Below, in pieces: positions 39,331 through 50,733 of a DNA stretch of 64,000 bases. The notes below the pieces were generated by a model that worked only from the letters and a program-made list of their open reading frames with translations, had not been told where the DNA came from and ran no database searches. Both the position numbers and the translations under genes were made by a program. Every line of letters starts with the position of its first letter. Positions within the stretch are counted from its first letter, which is position 1. Location of the stretch: the NCBI GenBank assembly GCA_946699065.1, contig CAMPDV010000099.1, forward strand, positions 620,001-684,000. Reading direction: 5' to 3'. This stretch comes from Loxodes magnus (taxonomy: Eukaryota > Ciliophora > Karyorelictea > Loxodida > Loxodidae).

Positions 39331-40180
39331 TAATAATAATAATAATAAACTAAATGTTAAAAAATGTTTTGGCATATTCTGGACTTTCAACCAGCTTCTG
39401 CCGCCATTTTTTTGACTCGGATGGATACCGCGACCATTTTTTTTATGTGGATGGTTACCACTGATTGCTTTCAAAAGAGCGCATAGGCAGTTTTTATTTG
39501 TATATTCCTGTTGGAGTTATCCATAGAAAATCCAATGCTCTTCATGTTCTTTATTATACCTTTTCATTTAATTTCTTTCATTCTCAGCATCTTCTTAATA
39601 AGTGGTAATTGGATTGGCAATATCAACATTATTTTTTAATCTTCTTTTGACTAATATGTTTTTTAAATCGCTTATTTTCAATATTTTCTAGTCTTTTAAT
39701 TAAGTTATTATCATATCTAATTTCTTTCTGTTCTTAAACACTTTATAATGGAGTGAAAGTTTTTTCAATTTCCATCTTTGATGTACGTTAAGATTTTTAT
39801 TGCGATTACATTCAAAGTTGTTCTTCCGTTATTACCTTGTTTTCTATTGCTGATTCTTAAGGATTTTCATTTCATTATTTTGCACGTCAATGTTTGTTGT
39901 AAGTTCCCGTATTAATAAGTCTTAATTATATATTGTTTCTTCGTATCGGGATATAATTTTTTACATTTGTTCGATCTTTTGTCGTAGTTCCTCTGAAATA
40001 TCTGATTTAAATTCCTCAGCTTGCAAAGTTCCGATCATTATTTTACCTTATGAGTCGGAACTTGATTCTTCTTATTGTTTTTCTTTTTATCGAAGTACTT
40101 AAGCAGCCTTTTTCCGAGCATTTCTTATTTGATTTTTATTTAGTCTAATGTTCTGCTCCATCTTTTTTTAAAATACTTCA
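39331..40180 (-). mobile_element. Element B insertion, unit 4
   Basis: Same site and same 11-bp flanking duplication as in unit 3 (39320-39330 and 40170-40180). It is one base shorter than the unit-3 copy because of a deletion inside the coding frame. Confidence 0.8.
39350..40161 (-). pseudogene. Element B protein, frameshifted (unit 4)
   Basis: Corresponds to the 270-codon frame of unit 3 but has lost one base near 39,849 (TATTGCTG against TATTAGCTG), before the zinc knuckle. The knuckle is therefore out of frame with the start. It is otherwise nearly identical. The deletion is not in a long homopolymer, so a real mutation is likely. Confidence 0.65.
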
Positions 40181-41379
40181 TTTCTTCTAAAAATAAAATT
40201 GAATAAAAACTTAGTTTAATTATTTAGAAAATATTTTAAGCATTTTTTTATTTTTTCAATAGATTTAATCATCTTTAGTACATAACTATACTTTTTGAAT
40301 ATAAAAAAGGGAATAACTTTATTTAAAAAAATAAACGGAAAGCATAAAAAAATTTTCAGTAATTAAGATTTAAATATTATACTTCAAAGCTTATATAATG
40401 AAATTAAATTAAATATTTACTGTTTGTTGTAAATATAATTTAAAATAATTTAATTTTCTTTTATAAATATCACTTCTATCCTACTTTTTTGAAAATTTTA
40501 ATACCAAATTATCTATAAAAAATGTTAATCTTAGCATTATTAAAAATAAATAAACATATGAAGTTGTAAATGATTAAATTCGATTTGATTACTTATAAAA
40601 ATAAGATCCTTTTATTTTTATTTATTTGATAAATATTAGAAAAATTATATAAAAGTTACCTTTTATCAATAAATAGCCTTTTATATTAATCTAAATTTAA
40701 TTATGAATCTAATAATAAACAATTCTTAAATATAATTCTTAAATATAATTTTTACTCTATCAATTATTAAAGTTGCTATTATTATAACTTATATAGTGCT
40801 TTTTATATTAATTTGCTTTACTTAAATAATTTATTTTAATTTATCTATTTTTTTATAATATCTTTATTGACATACTTTTAAACCTAAAATAAAGAATAAA
40901 GAAAAATGGCTTTTTTATTATTTTTATTTAATTCATATTATTTTTTAGATTAAAGATAGTAAGAAACTTATATTTATAAAGTTATTTATAATTTATTCTT
41001 TAAAATAATGATTTTAAAGGGATTATTATAATAAATACTTATTTAGAGAAACTTCATATAATATCTTAATAGAGTAGTAAGTTTACTTATAAATCTTAAT
41101 CTAATTTAATAATTTTAAAACTTTATTTTATTTTTATTATTTTAAGATTATTGTTTTCTTTCTTTAATAGGATGAATAAAATATATTACGAAAAAAAGCA
41201 TTAAAAATTAAATAATAAAATTGCTTAATATCTATGATAAAATAATTTTTATTAAAGCTTTGCAAATCTTAATTAGATTAAAATTGAATTAAATTATAAA
41301 TATGCATGGATTATATAACTTTTAAATATAATTATTTTTTAGCAAGAATATATGATTTATTAAATAATTTATTTAAAGG

Positions 41380-42977
41380 AAAAATATAAAATTAATAGAA
41401 ACTGTCAAACTCATTCAGCTAATGTAAACCAAAGGGCTCTTAATGGTCCTTAGTTATACCATGAATTCTGCCCAAGTTCTGCTTTTATTCCTTGAGTTTC
41501 TAATATTTATAAGTTAAATCCATCTAAACTTATGTTATTGTTAAATGATCTTTCATCGCATTATCAAAGATCTTCGTTTTCTAATTCAATAGTTAAAGTA
41601 TGATCTTCATTCTTTGTAATAAAAGCCTCCAATTAAGGTATAATTTAAGCATGCCGAAAAGAATATCAATGAGGAATAGTAATACCAAAATCGCAGTCTT
41701 AAATTTCACTTTCAAATTTATAGGGCTGCACTTAGTTATTTTTATGAACCGTAATTTTTTTTATCGAAGTTGTTTTTCCTTCTTAAGCTGTAGGTTTGAT
41801 GGAAAATCCTCAAAAATAACAATCTTTATTTGTTCTAAAAGTTAAGAAATTAATAGAACTTTTTGCTTTTTTTGCTTAAGACTTTCAATTTTCATTTCTT
41901 ACCATTATTTTATTTCTTTATTTTCATTATTAAAAGAAATCATCTCAAATCTTTTAATTAATCTTTTGTTCTTCCGAATCAAGGGCACTTTCATATAATT
42001 ATTTAAATAATGATAAAGCTTAAAGTGATTCTTAGTCTTTTTTTACTCTTTATTTATACTCAAATAATTATTTAAAATCTATAATCTCTTATGAATTTTC
42101 ATCTCCTATTGTACTCTGCTGTTCTAAATAATCACCATAACTGAAATTTATTTGTTTCTATTTCTTGATTTTATTTTCGTTTTAACTTTAAATACTTTTA
42201 TTTGTTTAAAATTTGGTTTCTTCATTTTTAAGAGCCTATATTGTCAGCTAGTCTGATTTTTGTGGATAAAAGATGTATATTTGTTTTATCAAAGGTATAA
42301 TCTTTTAAGTATTATTTAGTGTCTTTAATTTTAGATATTTGATAGGATGCATTTATATTTCACTTTTTATTAAATCTTAAAGCTTAGTTACTAGTTATAA
42401 GATGGATTCTTAAGAAAGCTAATAATGTTGCTAATAATCTTGGTACTAATGTTGGATAATAAATTTATTTTAGATTGATTACTAGCATTACTAAGAGACA
42501 CTTAGACACTTTAATTTAGCTTATATAGTTTTATCTAAAATTAGTTATTGTTCTGAGAGTAAATATGTTAGGTTTAAGTTTCTCTGTTTATTTAGTTCTT
42601 CCTTTTATAAATTAAGTTATTCTAATGATTAAATAGCTAATTATTTAAGTTGGACTAATGAGTCTTTAGTGTTCTATTAAACTTCATCTTAAATATAATC
42701 CAAAATATATCAGTTTATTTTTAAGTCTTAATAGATGCCTTAGTTAAGTTTCTAATCTAGAGGACACTTTATTCCATTATTTTCCTATAAATGGTAGCAG
42801 CAGATACTACAGAAAGTATGTCCACACTTAAGAAAGTAAGGAAGTTAGTTAGTTCTAGTATAAGATTTAAAGCAGATCTTACACTAAGTAAGTTAAGCTC
42901 TTAGTTAACTAAATTAAGAGTAATTCAACATTATTATTATAATATAACTACATTTATGTATTTAAACCAACTCTATT
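41380..42977 (+). repeat. Left arm of RING-gene inverted repeat
   Basis: About 1.6 kb that recurs in reverse orientation at 49136-50733 with only scattered substitutions. The arms enclose about 6.2 kb of single-copy sequence. Confidence 0.85.
41411..42931 (-). CDS. RING-finger protein, unit 5 (last array copy)
   Basis: 506 residues from ATG at 42929-42931 to TGA at 41411-41413. The RING ligands are intact and the variable codon is TGA, as in unit 2. The array stops 54 bp upstream of the start codon, so this copy has no caspase partner and has lost the usual upstream region. Whether it is still transcribed depends on new upstream sequence. It forms the left arm of a large inverted repeat with the copy at 49183-50703. 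Confidence 0.85.
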
Positions 42978-42985
42978 TAATATAT

Positions 42986-43591
42986 AGGTGATTTTCATTT
43001 ATTTTATAAATAAATTTTACCAAATTGAGATATCATACAATTTATTGTAAGTATTTATTAGAATTTATTTAGTTTAATTTGAAGTATAAAAATGAAGGAT
43101 ATAAACTTTATTTAAATATATTTAACTTTTTTATTTAGTTAACTTAATTATTGGTTGTCACAACTTTTTCTCTTTTTAAATTTATTTTTAAACAGAAAAT
43201 TTTTTGGATGAATTATGCTGGTATAATTTTCTTTATGGGTTTTAAAAAATTTTATTATTACATAAAATATTTTCTTTTTTAGATGAAATATGCTAATTTA
43301 AATCGAAGTTTCCATATAAAATTAAAGGTTTTGCTTTGTCATATTTTTATCAGTCAAAATTAAATAATAATAGTCATGGGGATAATTAAACTTATATCTC
43401 TTAAATCATATTTAATCTTCCTAAAAATCTATTTTCTCTTGATTTATAGAAGGATTTTAATTAAGTTAAAGATAGGTTAAGATTATCTATCTAAAACACC
43501 TTCACCTTGATAATTAAAATGTGATTGTAGAACTTAAATTTTTTAAAAGAAATGAGTTTGATATTTAACTAAGAAATATTACATTTACTTG
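42986..43591. other. AT-rich sequence after the array end
   Basis: Single-copy sequence that abruptly replaces array sequence at 42,985. No motif-bearing frame, RNA gene or repeat is seen. Confidence 0.5.
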
Positions 43592-44536
43592 ATGGTAAAA
43601 TAATATCAATTTAATAACCTTAAAATAGTTAAATCATCCTTTGCAAATTATAATTCCAAGTTATTCTTATAAACGCAGATACTTTCTAAGCAAAATTAGC
43701 TATCATATATGCTTATAATGTAGACTCTAGAGCTGCTATTTTAATTAATTTATGTTCATATTTGTTAGTTTATTTAATGTTGTACATTGATATTAGTTCT
43801 TATATTTATATATATAGGACTGATGCTATTTACTACATACTTTAGTTATAAACATTTCTATGCTTATCTTTATATTAGCAGACTCTTATATATAAAAATA
43901 AAAATTTGATTACCTATTAAACAGAAATAACTTCAATCCTTCAATTTAACTAGCAATTCCATCCATTTTTGGATTGATAATGATGTTCTTATACTTCAAA
44001 CTTAAGAGAGTTTTTATAAATAAATTGGTTAGTTTCTAGTAATAGTAAGAATCACTTAAAAACTAGAATGTGCTTAATATCTACATCCTCTAACTAAAGT
44101 TTATAGCAAGCTCTATACTAAAAGCTTTAAAGAAGCTATAATTATAAAAAGCAAAGCTGCCTTATAAGAAAATATAGTGAAGATGTATATTATATTCAGT
44201 ATTAACTTCTATTATCTGCTTATTTATAGCTATGTAAAATAACCTAGCTCTATTTCCTTATTTATAGCTATAATACTTAAAAGATAGTAAATAGGAATAA
44301 TTCTTAACTAATTATATTTGTATGTTTTAAGGATAATAAACAATTCTAGTAAAATACAAGAGCAAATAAAAAAGATCCAAGCAATAAAGGTAGATTCAAT
44401 AATCATGCAAATAAGAAAAAGAAAGTAGCAAGAAGATAAAAAATTAAAATAAAATAGTAAAATAGACTAGCATTTGTAGAATATAGCTATAATATTAGAT
44501 CATTGGTTGGCTTATTTAGATAAATCATGCTAATGA
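43592..44536 (+). CDS. Candidate multi-pass membrane protein
   Basis: An open frame of 314 residues runs from ATG at 43592-43594 to TGA at 44534-44536, with TAR as Gln and one internal TGA read as Trp. Residues about 50-85 contain two adjacent hydrophobic segments, a further hydrophobic segment lies near residues 205-235, and a Lys/Gln-rich stretch follows near the C-terminus. No known domain is recognised. The support is a sensible start, low TGA content and alternating hydrophobic and charged blocks, which is weak evidence in such AT-rich DNA. The next 600 bp contain another coding-like frame, so a longer gene with a short intron is possible. Confidence 0.35.
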
Positions 44537-45149
44537 TTTAAGATTAAATATATAAGCATATATTAAGATATAACTATTTTGATTTAATTAGGATGCTTTT
44601 AATAACTAGATAATTAAAATTTGAAATTATTAAATCTTTAGTTATGTATTTGCTTCAGATAAAGGTAGGAAATATTATATCATTAAAGTCATTAGTAAGT
44701 CTAGGGTTTGTTTAAACATAGGTATAAATAATTAATAGTAGTAAATAAACTTAAAGCTTATAAAGTTTGTCTTATCCATATGGAATAAATTAGTAAAATT
44801 ATGCAATGAAATTTAAGTTGATTACAGAATTATGGTTAAATTGGATATCATATTAGTTTGAATATATAAAAAGAAAAAATTAGCAAATGCTATTGTAAGA
44901 TCTTTGTCAAAAAAATAGATTTAATAGTCAAATATTTAAGTCTTAACTGCAATAATTTCTCCTACTGAGTAGGAGTTTTATCTTATTTTATAAATGTAAG
45001 ATTTTTTATAAATAAAAGCTATTTATCGAAAATATGCTTCTTTTAATTAATTTTATAAGCTTGAAGAAGATGTAAATGCAGGCAAATAAAACAATCTAAA
45101 AGAAATATTGATCCATCATTTTCTTTTGCTTCATACACTGTAACCTCTG
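44537..45149. other. Unresolved region with open frames and a short hairpin
   Basis: Frame 1 is free of TGA from about 44,341 to 45,111. Frame 3 from 44,643 contains a stretch resembling the ATP-binding lysine region of a protein kinase (ASDKGRKYYIIKV). The following kinase motifs (HRD, DFG) are not found, so no kinase is called. Confidence 0.2.
44959..44975. other. Perfect short hairpin
   Basis: CTCCTACTGAGTAGGAG is a 7-bp perfect stem with a 3-base loop, followed by a T-rich stretch. It stands out because it is GC-rich for this region. It could be an RNA hairpin near a transcript end between the convergent frames on either side; no function is shown. Confidence 0.35.
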
Positions 45150-46046
45150 TCAATTAAATTAAGATATTTGATAAAAAAAAATTTAAGGAAATTACTAGAC
45201 AGGTTTTAAAGATTTGAATCTTTAACAGATTCAAAAATAAAAAATCATATATGGGAATGAAAATCTTGCTAAAAGTCTTTAAATTCAAATAAAAATAGCT
45301 ATCAATTTCTTGTCTACGAAAACTATTGCAATTAATAACATCAAAAAACACATGACTCTCACTATAGCTTGTCTGACTAATATTTCCTTCTTTATTTATT
45401 TTTCTCTTTTAACTTAAGAGACTTCTTTCTGGGCTTATTTATAATTCTAAATTTTCTTCAAAACTTCTTTTCTATTAAGAACTTTGCCTTTAACATTAAA
45501 AAATTATTTTTTTAGCTTACTCTAACTATTTTTCATTTAATTTAAAGAGAGGCATGAAAAGCTCTCCTTTTATCTAGCTAATTAATTTTTTTCTTCATTT
45601 TCCTTATAAATGAAAGGAGTATCATATTTGTTACTCTAACAGTTTTTTACCACATCCTTGTTCCATACTTTAATTTAGTAGGTTTTCTATATCATCTTGA
45701 TTTTATTTTGAAGTGATTAAGTTTTTGTCTTTACGAGTTATCCCTTTAGAAGACTGGGGCTATTGACTTTGCTTGAAAAGTTATTTGAATATTTTCTAAA
45801 CAACTGCTTCTGCTTTTTTTCTAAATACAACGATTCTGATTCCTTTAGCTAGACACTTTTTACTTTGATAACTCTATTATTGCTTTTCTAGTAGATGATA
45901 CTATTCTAATTCGATAAAGCTGGATTTTTACTCTTCAGTTTCGAGTCCATAGATTTCTAGAGAAACTTATATTCCTGCGACGGGACCGAATTTCCTTTTT
46001 GCTAACTTTATTTTTGCTCCTCATAATCTTCCTAGATAGCATCCAT
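45150..46046 (-). CDS. Lys/Gln-rich protein with C-terminal membrane segments
   Basis: A 298-residue frame runs from ATG at 46044-46046 to TGA at 45150-45152. Residues 1-225 are hydrophilic and basic, rich in Lys, Gln, Ser and Asn, with coiled-coil-like stretches. They are followed by a clear hydrophobic segment (VMCFLMLLIAIVFV, about residues 231-244) and a second one after a short basic loop. Two in-frame TGA codons near the C-terminus would be Trp; if the first of them (45285-45287) terminates, the protein has 253 residues and one membrane segment. The continuous frame with abrupt composition changes supports a gene. No family is recognised. It would be tail-anchored or hairpin-anchored with a large cytosolic domain. 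Confidence 0.5.
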
Positions 46047-46813
46047 TTTATTTGAAATATAAACACAGAACTCCTATTTACGTTATGAAATGTATTTTCA
46101 AGTAATTATTAATTGTTATGTTTCTAAATCATGCTTATAAAGTAATTAGATATAATGGTATTATAAACTTAATACATTGCCTAATTAACATCTTTTAAAA
46201 TATCTAAGTTACTATATGCCTCTACTATAGTTCTGTTTTATATTATAACTATTTCTCTTTTTAAATCAAGTAGCTACTTAAATATGCTAATATATATACA
46301 TCTTTAAGCTTTTTAAGTTATAACTAGTGCATAATATACAAAAAGTAAAGAGGTATACCTATTTTGATCTTCCTTAAATAGGGAAATAGAATTAATAAAC
46401 CTACAATGAAAGAGTAACTTTTAGCTTTTTATGAGCCTAATAATCAATTAATAGTGTTTTGTATAATAATATAAAGATAGCTAGTTAGAATAAATAGTAA
46501 CTAGGTATATAGAAAGATGTTTATCTATATCTTATTTAAAATAGTAGTTTAATTGTATCTTTATACCTAAATAGATATCAATAGTAGACAAATAAACAAC
46601 TAGTTTGATCATATAATATTTAATTTCATATGATGAGTATGAGTTTTACTAAACTACTATAAATTTATGAGAGTGGCTTAGATATAAATTTATAAGCAAT
46701 CCAGTGATTTATTTAGTACAAGATAAATATTTCACTAATTAATTAAATATCCTCTCACATAAATGAATTTACTAGTTTAGAAAACTATTTTTTGAATTAG
46801 ACTGCTATAATAA
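46047..46813. other. AT-rich intergenic region
   Basis: Lies between two divergently oriented frames (45150-46046 minus, 46814 plus) and probably contains their promoters. No motif is recognised. Confidence 0.4.
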
Positions 46814-48318
46814 ATGGCTTATCGATAAAATAATGATCTAACTCAAGACTTAACTTTCATAAAGGATCTATTTCATTTTAAACGATTATTTTTCTTTTTA
46901 ATTTAGTTCATCATATTTCTTAGTAAGGGGCTAATTCATAATACCTTTTTAATTCTAAAAAAGGAAATTCTTTAACAGACAAATAGTTATAAAAAAGAAA
47001 AGGAAAATAATATATTTGAACAAGTTGGAAAAAGATATGGTTATATTATATTTAAACAAAAAATAGATTAAGAAAGCAACAAAGAGAATAAGCTTTATAA
47101 TACCTTAAATTAGAATTTATTCATAAAATAGCATTCTTAAATTAGGTCTATGTAATACATAAGAATCATTAATTATATTTAGTATAAAGTTTTAAAACTA
47201 TTATTAGTATATGCTATCGATTTGTATACTCATTTAAAGAAAAGAATAGAGTAATAATTATACTAAGGAAATAATTAACTATTGGATTTTTATTTATCAG
47301 AGCAAACTTTGTTGCACTATTAGTTTCTCAGTACAAAAATATAAGCCTAAGCTTATTAATGATTGCGTAGTTATAAATCATTTATATGGTAATTCAAAAA
47401 AGAAATAATAATCTAATTGTGAAAATAAAGGTATATATATATTGTCTTTATATTATACTTTAATTGAATATCTATATCTAACTATACTCAGCAATAATAC
47501 CTAGCATATTGTAATTGTCAAATAAATGAGTAAAATAAGTCCTTATTTGTTTAAAATTAAATAAGCAAATCAGTAGTTTTTAGTTAAGTATAAGGAGATA
47601 AACAAAAAATAAAAAAGATTCTTTGGATTGTTTAGTGAATAATAAGTCTTAAACTAGGAATAAAGAAAATTAAGGAAATGACTGGTAGTAAATAAATAGT
47701 TATATTAATTAATAATTTTAATAAAGTGTTTTAGTTATTATAAAGAGTGTGGCATATATCATAGATAAGTATCTTAATTGTTAAAATCAAAATATAATTA
47801 GATAAATATATTATTATGAAGAGTATTAGCTATAAATTAAAGAATGGTATTAAAAGAATGGAGATATTATTCTTTAAATAGGTTTATAAGGGTATATTTA
47901 TTTAAATTCAACAGTATAAAATCAAACTTTTATATGAGAAAAATAAAGAAATATAAATCATATTAATGCCAACTATAAAGAAGAAGGAAAGGAAAGATAA
48001 AAAGTATTAATTCTTATTAATAAATTCTTTACTCACGTTAATATAAATCAATAAGGATCACAGAATAACTAGAAATAGTAGCTTCTATCTTCAGTTTAAA
48101 AATAGTTAACTCTTAAGCATATAAAGAAATAAGAATCATAGATTGAGAAATAAGAAAATCAAAAATAATAAAAGATTATTGATCTATATCTAGTAACTCT
48201 ATCAAATTATCAACCTGTAATTAATAAAGCGCTACTAGCTATAAAGCTAATTATTACTAATTTTTTAACTTAAATTTTATTCATCAAGCTTTGCTTTAAT
48301 TTTAAAAAATATCTTTGA
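46814..48318 (+). CDS. Candidate membrane-associated protein gene with one frame change
   Basis: From ATG at 46814-46816 the frame is open to TGA 47636-47638. It gives a protein with a hydrophobic segment near residue 30 followed by Lys/Gln-rich and helical sequence. From about 47,530 the other frame (codons starting at 47,566) reads as coding-like sequence to TGA 48316-48318. A 17-bp GT...AG segment, GTTTAAAATTAAATAAG (47549-47565), would join the two frames exactly if removed. Heterotrich ciliates are known for introns of 15-16 bp, so a tiny intron is plausible but unproven here. No known domain is seen. Confidence 0.3.
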
Positions 48319-49135
48319 AAGGATGCAGAAATATGATTAACCATTATATTTCTAAGTTGAAAAGGTATAAGAATAAAATGAAGATAAATTTAGTTTTAAG
48401 AATAAATAGATAAATAGATGTAGTTTAATACCTCAGTCGTCAAAATTCATTTAATTTATATGATATCAAGTATTTTATGAAGTTGTAGTCAATTTTTATT
48501 CAGCAAACAATGTGAATAGTAATAAAAAACTTATTTTGCGAGATATTTAATTTAAAGCATCAATTCGATATTCATATCTATTAAATCTTACGTTTGATCT
48601 TTTTAAAAGATTACTCGGTCTACTTTCGAAAGAGAATTTAGAAATTTTTTATTTTCGAAGATTTTAATTATTTTATCAGATCTCTTCAACTTAATTTTTA
48701 TAAGTTTATTTATTTTCAATTTTATAATTTCACAGCAGGATTAAAAAGATTAAGTTAATGCTAATAAAAAAAATAAAGACAATCGAGTATTGATATTGAG
48801 TAGTTAGATAAGCAAATATAATTTTTTAGAAATAAACTCTCAAAGCAATTTATTATAAATCAGGCAATTTTAAGCAAAATGCTAGCTTAGTTTATCATCT
48901 ATCTTATTTATTAAATAAATAGCATGCTAAAATTATTTAGTTTACTCTGCTTTTATCTATTTTTCTTACAAATTTGAAATATAAATTTTTTTTATAGGTT
49001 TTAAGTTTCATCACAATATTAAAGTTTTTAAATGAAAAAAGTATAAGATTAAAGAAACTTTAAGAACTGCTTTCTTTATCAAACTAATTCAAAGAATAAA
49101 ACATCCCTTTATTATATTACTTAGTAAACTAATTA
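48319..49135. other. AT-rich region before the inverted RING gene
   Basis: No recognisable gene. It supplies the upstream sequence, and so any promoter, of the inverted RING copy, and is unrelated to the sequence upstream of the array copies. Confidence 0.4.
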
Positions 49136-50733
49136 AAATAGAGTTAGTTTAAATACATAAATGTAGTTATATTATAATAATAATGTTGAATTACTCTTAA
49201 TTTAGTTAACTAAGAGCTTAACTTACTTAGTGTAAGATCTGCTTTAAATCTTATACTAGAACTAACTAACTTCCTTACTTTCTTAAGTGTGGACATACTT
49301 TCTGTAGTATCTGCTGCTACCATTTATAGGAAAATAATGGAATAAAGTGTCCTCTAGATTAGAAACTTAACTAAGGCATCTATTAAGACTTAAAAATAAA
49401 CTGATATATTTTGGATTATATTTAAGATGAAGTTTAATAGAACACTAAAGACTCATTAGTCCAACTTAAATAATTAGCTATTTAATCATTAGAATAACTT
49501 AATTTATAAAAGGAAGAACTAAATAAACAGAGAAACTTAAACCTAACATATTTACTCTCAGAACAATAACTAATTTTAGATAAAACTATATAAGCTAAAT
49601 TAAAGTGTCTAAGTGTCTCTTAGTAATGCTAGTAATCAATCTAAAATAAATTTATTATCCAACATTAGTACCAAGATTATTAGCAACATTATTAGCTTTC
49701 TTAAGAATCCATCTTATAACTAGTGACTAAATTATAAGATTTAATAAAAAGTGAAAGATAAATGCATACTATCAAATATCTAAAATTAAAGACACTAAAT
49801 AATACTTAAAAGATTATACCTTTGATAAAACAAATATACATCTTTTATCCACAAAAATCAGACTAGCTGACAATATAGGCTCTTAAAAATGAAGAAACCA
49901 AATTTTAAATAAATAAAAGTATTTAAAGTTAAAACGAAAATAAAATCAAGAAATAGAAACAAATAAATTTCAGTTATGGTGATTATTTAGAACAGCAGAA
50001 TACAATAGGAGATGAAAATTCATAAGAGATTATATATTTTAAATAATTATTTGAGTATAAATAAAGAGTAAAAAAAGACTAAGAATCACTTTAAGCTTTA
50101 TCATTACTTAAATAATTATATGAAAGTGCCCTTGATTCGGAAGAACAAAAGATTAATTAAAAGATTTGAGATGATTTCTTTTAATAATGAAAATAAAGAA
50201 ATAAAATAATGGTAAGAAATGAAAATTGAAAGTCTTAAGCAAAAAAAGCAAAAAGTTCTATTAATTTCTTAACTTTTAGAACAAATAAAGATTGTTATTT
50301 TTGAGGATTTTCCATCAAACCTACAGCTTAAAAAGGAAAAACAACTTCGATAAAAAAAATTACGGTTCATAATAATAACTAAGTGCAGCCCTACAAATTT
50401 GAAAGTGAAATTTAAGATTGCGCTTTTGGTATTAGCATTCCTCATAATTATTCTTTTTGGCATGTTAGAGTTATACCTTAATTGGAGGCTTTTATTACAA
50501 AGAATGAAGATCATACTTTAACTATTGAGTTAGAAAACGAAGATCTTTGATAATGCGATGAAAGATCATTTAACAATAACATAAGTTTAGATGGATTTAA
50601 CTTATAAATATTAGAAACTCAAGGAATAAAAGCAGAACTTGGGTAGAATTCATGGTATAACTAAGGACCATTAAGAGCCCTTTGGTTTACATTAGCTGAA
50701 TGAGTTTGACAGTTTCTATTAATTTTATATTTT
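49136..50733 (-). repeat. Right arm of RING-gene inverted repeat
   Basis: Reverse-complement match to 41380-42977. Similarity begins about 47 bp before the start codon and ends 30 bp after the stop codon, so the duplicated segment is almost exactly one gene. Confidence 0.85.
49183..50703 (+). CDS. RING-finger protein, inverted single copy
   Basis: 506 residues from ATG at 49183-49185 to TGA at 50701-50703, the same length as the array copies. The RING ligands are intact. The variable codon is AAT (Asn) here, while the other TGA-for-Trp codons are retained. It carries more private substitutions than the array copies have among themselves, so it separated earlier or escapes the exchange that homogenises the array. 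It has no adjacent caspase start, but a minus-strand caspase/Kelch gene lies 2 kb downstream. Confidence 0.85.

Larger units (their letters stand above)
38431..41410. other. AT-rich spacer, unit 4 to unit 5, with element B only
   Basis: Spacer sequence as in the other units. Element B is present at 39331-40180; the element A site is empty near 40,651. No other gene is seen. Confidence 0.75.
1400..42985. repeat. Tandem array of ~9.4 kb RING/caspase units
   Basis: Four consecutive units plus a partial fifth are nearly identical over their whole length. The same point in the RING gene recurs at 10,943, 20,348, 31,347 and 41,600, spacings of 9,405, 10,999 and 10,253 bp. The differences are explained by insertion of element A (750 bp) and element B (850 bp). 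The left edge falls inside the first RING gene, near 1,390-1,400, where near-identity changes abruptly to a diverged sequence. The right edge is 54 bp upstream of the fifth RING start codon. Units differ by scattered substitutions and by indels confined to non-genic stretches. A real somatic or germline amplification is most likely. An assembly artefact from collapsed haplotypes is the alternative, since the units carry distinguishable variants in mosaic combinations. Confidence 0.95.

Noticed and set aside
44643..44740. Protein-kinase-like ATP-binding region
   Set aside because: Only one short motif resembles a kinase; the catalytic loop and DFG motifs are missing and two other frames are equally open.
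45154..45351. 65-residue minus-strand frame
   Set aside because: It overlaps in another frame the C-terminal part of the longer 45150-46046 gene, whose frame continues an upstream hydrophilic domain into membrane segments.
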